Of a DNA stretch of 45,578 bases, positions 42,313 to 45,578 are shown one piece after another. The stretch is from Aeromonas veronii bv. veronii. Its GTDB lineage: Bacteria > Pseudomonadota > Gammaproteobacteria > Enterobacterales > Aeromonadaceae. The notes under the pieces are model-generated. The model did no database searches. It had not been told where the DNA came from and was given only the letters and a program-made list of their open reading frames with translations. The translations under genes and the position numbers were made by a program. Where the stretch lies: positions 1 through 45,578 of the forward strand of contig NZ_CDDK01000040.1 of assembly GCF_000820225.1 (NCBI RefSeq), written 5' to 3'. The stretch's first letter is position 1, and each line of letters starts with the position of its first letter.

Positions 42313-43848
42313 TCAGGGGGCGTGGCGGCGGGAGCGGGAACTCCCGTGCGCCAGCAGGTAAATCAGGTACGCAATACCGGCCGTTTCATCAGCCCTGAGG
42401 GTACGCGCCAGAGCGCGCCACTCGATGGGCGGGCCAGAAGAGGGCCGTGCAAAACAGGCTCGCTCGAGTGCGGCTAGCCCGTTGCCGAGCCGATTATGCC
42501 CAGCCTCAGGCAACTGGCCTAATTGATAATAGGAGACCTGCCAGCGCATGGTCGCCCACTTGATCAGCGCCTTGCGACTGGCATCCGGCTGTTGTTGGGC
42601 AAGGGCACGTTGCAGTTGATAGAAGGCGCGCCAGCGGGGCCAGTGGCGCCATAGTGCACGCAGCGCCACGGCCAGCACGACCCACCAAAGGCTCTCTCGC
42701 AGAGCCACCTGCGATGTCTGCTGATCAGGTTGCCGATTTGTCGTTGCCTGAAACGTCAGCGTAATGGCGGGCAGGTTGGCCTGTTCAATCCGGCTGCTTT
42801 GGGTATTAAACCAGGGCAAATCAATGGGGGGGAGCTGATAGTCGCCGCTCTGCTCCGCGACCAGAGTCTGGCGCCACTGTCGCTCAAACAACAGCTTGCC
42901 ATCACGGTAACGCTCCTGCTGTTGCTCGCCATCGGGATGTGCCTGTATGCCGCTTGGCAGTTGATGGGCCATCAGGGGGGCAAGCTGTATCTGGCCGCTG
43001 TCACCATTTTCCATGGTCAGGGTGAGGATCCGGATCAGCGGTTCACCCACTTCCCCCGTGGTGGCCGGTTCAAGACGCTGGCTCAGGGTCAGTCGGGTGG
43101 CCACCGGCGTGGCAGGGGCTTTGTCCACCCTCACCTCGAGCGGTGCCGCGCGGGCCGAGAGTTTTTGCGGCTTGCCCCCTTGCGGCGTGAGCTGCCCCTG
43201 CAAGCGGGGTGAGTCGAGGTGCCAGAGTCCCGGCGCTTTTGCCTGAACGAGCCAGCTGCGGGTGAGCCTGCCGGGCAGACCTGCCTGAGCGGGGGCGATC
43301 CGCTCGTCGCTACCGAGGCGACGGATGGTGAAGTGGGCAGAGCTAAGCTCGCTTAGCGCCGGGTTTTGCATACTGGTGGGCAGCCAAAGAGTCAGGCGGT
43401 AGATCACCGGCTGGCCGGGATAGAGCGGGCCCTGATGATCAAGGCTGGCCTGCATCTCGAGGGGTGAGGGGGCTGCGGGTTGCGGCAGCGCCGCTGTTTT
43501 CTCCTCTCTCAATGGCAGGGTGAGCGAGGGAGTGAACTCATTTCCGAGCTTGAGCGGGGCAATCACCACCTCTGTATTTGCGGGTGAATTGCTCTGGTGC
43601 AGCGGGATCTGCCAGCGAGTCAGTTGTTGTACCGGGGTGGTGACCCGGCTCATGGTCACTCTGCCCACTGCAAACTGGCGCAGTAGGGGGGTGATCTCCA
43701 GCTCGCTGCTCTGGCGCTCGCCATCCGCTTCGATGATCAGCAGCCAATCGCTGGGGTCGGCCCCCGGCAGCAGCTCTGCCCGAGGGGGCAAAGCCCAGCA
43801 AAGTGGACTCGCGAGTGCGAGCAACAACCCCCATCCTGCCCGTGTCAC
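42313..43848 (-). CDS. BatD-like membrane protein of the second MoxR/Bat operon
   Basis: 511 residues from a GTG start (43848) that overlaps the previous stop as GTGA. Signal peptide (GLLLALASPLCWA), periplasmic beta-rich region with PLYPGQPVIYRLTLWLPTSM and QSGDYQLPPIDLPWFNTQSS, then a membrane helix (ESLWWVVLAVALRALWRHW, about 385-403) and a basic cytoplasmic tail. Same layout as the BatD protein at 18-19.5 kb but diverged. It is followed 13 bases later by an ECF sigma gene, so the operon carries its own regulator. Confidence 0.8.
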   Translation of the reverse strand: MTRAGWGLLLALASPLCWALPPRAELLPGADPSDWLLIIEADGERQSSELEITPLLRQFAVGRVTMSRVTTPVQQLTRWQIPLHQSNSPANTEVVIAPLKLGNEFTPSLTLPLREEKTAALPQPAAPSPLEMQASLDHQGPLYPGQPVIYRLTLWLPTSMQNPALSELSSAHFTIRRLGSDERIAPAQAGLPGRLTRSWLVQAKAPGLWHLDSPRLQGQLTPQGGKPQKLSARAAPLEVRVDKAPATPVATRLTLSQRLEPATTGEVGEPLIRILTLTMENGDSGQIQLAPLMAHQLPSGIQAHPDGEQQQERYRDGKLLFERQWRQTLVAEQSGDYQLPPIDLPWFNTQSSRIEQANLPAITLTFQATTNRQPDQQTSQVALRESLWWVVLAVALRALWRHWPRWRAFYQLQRALAQQQPDASRKALIKWATMRWQVSYYQLGQLPEAGHNRLGNGLAALERACFARPSSGPPIEWRALARTLRADETAGIAYLIYLLAHGSSRSRRHAP

Positions 43849-45296
43849 CAGGGCTCCTCCACCTTGATCAGATCCCGGCGTAGTGCCTCTTTGCGCAGTC
43901 GCTGCTCCAGCAGCAACACAGGGGGAGAGGGGGGCAGGGGCATTGCTGCTGCCTGCTGTTCAGCCGATGGCTTGGGCTGCTTGCTGTTGCTGGTATCGGG
44001 AGCGGCCGCCGCTGCGCCCTGTAACAGAGAGAGGTTATAGAGCGCATCTTCATGGCCGGGTTCAAGTGCCAGAGCGGCCAGATAGGCCTCTTTGGCTGCG
44101 GCAAACTCCCCCAGTTGCAGCAGGGCATTGCCGCGGTTGTAGTGGGCGGTGGCACTCTCTGCTTCCTGATAGGCTGCGATGGCTGGCCGGTAGGCGCCAG
44201 CTCGATACCAGGCGTTGCCGCGCCAGACTGGATCGTTGAAGGTGCGGGCTGCCCGCTGAAAATCCCCCTCTTGATAAGCCTGCATCGCTTGCAGATCCCC
44301 CCTCTCTGTTGCTTGCAGATCTTGTGGCGCAAGCAGCTGAGCTCCCAACATCAGCGCCACCATCAACCGGGCGCCGACTCTGGCCAGCAAGGCGAGCGGT
44401 AACAAGGGGATTAGCAACCAGGGGCCAAGATCCAGTGGCGCCGGGGTGAGGGCCGAGGTCGTGGTGGGGAGGGGAGCAAAGTGGGGGACATCGCTGCCAA
44501 GCCATTGCAGCTCACCGCCGAGGCGATTGGCCAGTGCGGCAATGGCCTGACTATCGGGGGCGGGCAACTGCGCGGGCATGCGGGTGGCAAACCCCAACTC
44601 ATTGGCCGGAATGGCGGGCATGGGGGCCGGTTGACCGCTGTTGGCAAGCAGAATATCGAGGCGTGCCGACTGGGTGTCGCGGCAAAGAAGGCGTTGCTGG
44701 CAGGGCCACAGGGCGGCGATTTGGGTCATCTGATTATGGGTGAGGTCGTCGGTGATCAGCAGCAGACGCGCTTGTTCTCCAGGGGCCAGCTGCGTCATGG
44801 CAAGTTCCACCGCCCGTGCCGGGTTGCTGCCCTGCAGCGGCATGATATCGGGGCGCAAGTCGGGCAGCAGCAGCGAAAGGGCCTGATGATCCCGGGTTGG
44901 CGGCATGGCGAGGTAGGCATCGCCTGCGTAGAGGATCAGCGCAATGCGCTCGCCCTTGGCGCGGCTCAGCAGCTGCTGCAACTGCCATCTGACCCGGGTT
45001 GCCCGATCCGGTTTGAGATCGGTGGCGGTCATCGAGCGTGACAAGTCCAGTAGCCAGATATCTAGCGGTGCTGCAGGCTGCTGTTGCAGCTCACCGCGCA
45101 ATGCCGGTCCACTCAGGGCCAAAATGACGGGCAGGGTTGCCAGCCAGAGCCAGGGGCGCTGAGGACGGGATGCTGGCAGCAGATAAGCCTGCATTGCAGG
45201 TGCGAGCAGCGGGGGCTGGCGACGACGGCGCCACCCTTGCCAGAGCCAGGGGATGAGTGCGATCAGCCACAGGGGGCGGAGCAAGATCAGATCCAT
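43845..45296 (-). CDS. VWA and TPR membrane protein of the second Bat operon
   Basis: 483 residues. N-terminal helices (LLRPLWLIALIPWLWQ; WLWLATLPVILALSG), a VWA domain (about 75-270) with intact MIDAS (LLDLSRSM), a third helix (LGPWLLIPLLPLALLARVGA), TPR units (about 335-415: AMQAYQEGDFQRAARTFNDP, AYQEAESATAHYNRGNALLQ) and a proline/glutamine-rich tail. Parallel to the protein at 19.5-21.2 kb. Start ATG overlaps the previous gene's stop by 10 nt. Acts with the other VWA protein and BatD in the envelope (family context). Confidence 0.85.
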   Translation of the reverse strand: MDLILLRPLWLIALIPWLWQGWRRRRQPPLLAPAMQAYLLPASRPQRPWLWLATLPVILALSGPALRGELQQQPAAPLDIWLLDLSRSMTATDLKPDRATRVRWQLQQLLSRAKGERIALILYAGDAYLAMPPTRDHQALSLLLPDLRPDIMPLQGSNPARAVELAMTQLAPGEQARLLLITDDLTHNQMTQIAALWPCQQRLLCRDTQSARLDILLANSGQPAPMPAIPANELGFATRMPAQLPAPDSQAIAALANRLGGELQWLGSDVPHFAPLPTTTSALTPAPLDLGPWLLIPLLPLALLARVGARLMVALMLGAQLLAPQDLQATERGDLQAMQAYQEGDFQRAARTFNDPVWRGNAWYRAGAYRPAIAAYQEAESATAHYNRGNALLQLGEFAAAKEAYLAALALEPGHEDALYNLSLLQGAAAAAPDTSNSKQPKPSAEQQAAAMPLPPSPPVLLLEQRLRKEALRRDLIKVEEPW

Positions 45297-45578
45297 CTGC
45301 GTGCACCTCGTGTCAGCCAGCTACGCACCATGCGAAACTCCAGCCTGCCGTGCCCTGACGGCAGAAGCAACAAGCCACAAAGCAGTGCCAACGGCCAGGG
45401 GTAGAGCTCGATCACCGGCTGGTACTGGGCAATCGGCATGGGGGCAGGTTCAAGGGCATTGAGAGTCACGTTGATGGTATCGAGATCGCTCTGGGTGCGT
45501 GCCCGAAAGTAACGTCCCTGGCCTGTCTGTGCCAGCTCTTTCAGGAGCGGCTCGTCCAGTTCGCTGCTGGGATCGGCC
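45287..45578 (-). CDS. VWA protein (BatA-like), partial, runs off the window
   Basis: Only the last 96 codons are in view. The frame is open to the window edge and reads PSSELDEPLLKELAQTGQGR then YFRARTQSDLDTINVTLNAL, typical of the end of a BatA VWA domain. A C-terminal helix (LYPWPLALLCGLLLLP) and a basic tail ending RRWI follow. The N-terminus, MIDAS and the expected upstream genes (DUF4381, DUF58, MoxR) lie beyond 45578. The stop overlaps the next start by 10 nt. Confidence 0.8.
   Translation of the reverse strand, partial: ADPSSELDEPLLKELAQTGQGRYFRARTQSDLDTINVTLNALEPAPMPIAQYQPVIELYPWPLALLCGLLLLPSGHGRLEFRMVRSWLTRGARRWI

Noticed and set aside
1..45578. CRISPR arrays, tRNA or rRNA genes, insertion sequences, integrases, origin of replication
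   Set aside because: Looked for on both strands; no repeat-spacer series, cloverleaf, transposase or integrase motif was recognised.

Overview
The window looks like a chromosomal segment of an Aeromonas-like gammaproteobacterium. This is inferred from the gene content: hrpA, short-form rplY, FadL-type porins, anaerobic sulfatase maturase, MoxR/Bat operons and several c-di-GMP proteins. GC-rich codon use in the core genes contrasts with AT-rich accessory genes. No ribosomal RNA, tRNA, CRISPR array, integrase, transposase or insertion sequence could be recognised.

Layout. (1) 0.3-4.0 kb, minus strand: a three-gene overlapping operon of a zinc-ribbon (TackOD1-like) protein with a degenerate GGDEF-like end, a membrane GT2 glycosyltransferase and an HlyD-type periplasmic protein, probably for an exopolysaccharide. 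(2) 4.0-13.7 kb: an AT-richer, gene-sparse accessory zone. It holds a DUF6979-like protein, a secreted nitrobindin-like barrel, a chemoreceptor with a FliA-type promoter, a lysozyme-inhibitor-like periplasmic protein, a four-gene phage cassette (DUF1367, YbcO-like nuclease, PD-(D/E)XK-like nuclease, Q-like antiterminator) with ATGA overlaps, a PAS-GGDEF cyclase, and about 1.6 kb of debris including the tail of an ADP-ribosylglycohydrolase. (3) 13.7-26.4 kb: a sulfatase-centred block. A radical-SAM sulfatase maturase, a HEAT/TPR protein and an FGE-fold lipoprotein lie on the plus strand. A LysR regulator, a six-gene MoxR-DUF58-DUF4381-VWA-VWA/TPR-BatD operon and a secreted sulfatase lie on the minus strand. 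(4) 27.2-37.6 kb: mostly housekeeping genes, namely an HD-GYP protein, a CBS protein, hrpA, a LysM-like protein, rplY, a MerR regulator, a thiolase and an EAL-HDOD protein. (5) 37.7-40.5 kb: two tandem FadL-family porins. The first has a FadR-like operator; the second has a sharp internal GC shift. (6) 40.9 kb to the end, minus strand: the tail of a second MoxR/Bat operon (VWA, VWA/TPR, BatD) that runs directly into an ECF sigma factor and a DUF3379 putative anti-sigma factor.

How the parts may work together. The sulfatase (Cys76 in a CTAGR motif) is the natural client of the maturase. Palindromic LysR-type boxes (T-N11-A) sharing the 11-mer CCGCTGGTTAT lie upstream of both genes, and the LysR gene lies between them. 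The enclosed MoxR/Bat operon and the FGE-fold lipoprotein, which lacks the catalytic cysteines of FGE, suggest an envelope assembly or quality-control system tied to sulfatase activity. This is the best candidate for an undescribed system here and is inference. The second MoxR/Bat operon ends in its own sigma/anti-sigma pair, which suggests envelope sensing. At least four proteins carry c-di-GMP-type domains, so control of surface polymer and motility is a second theme.
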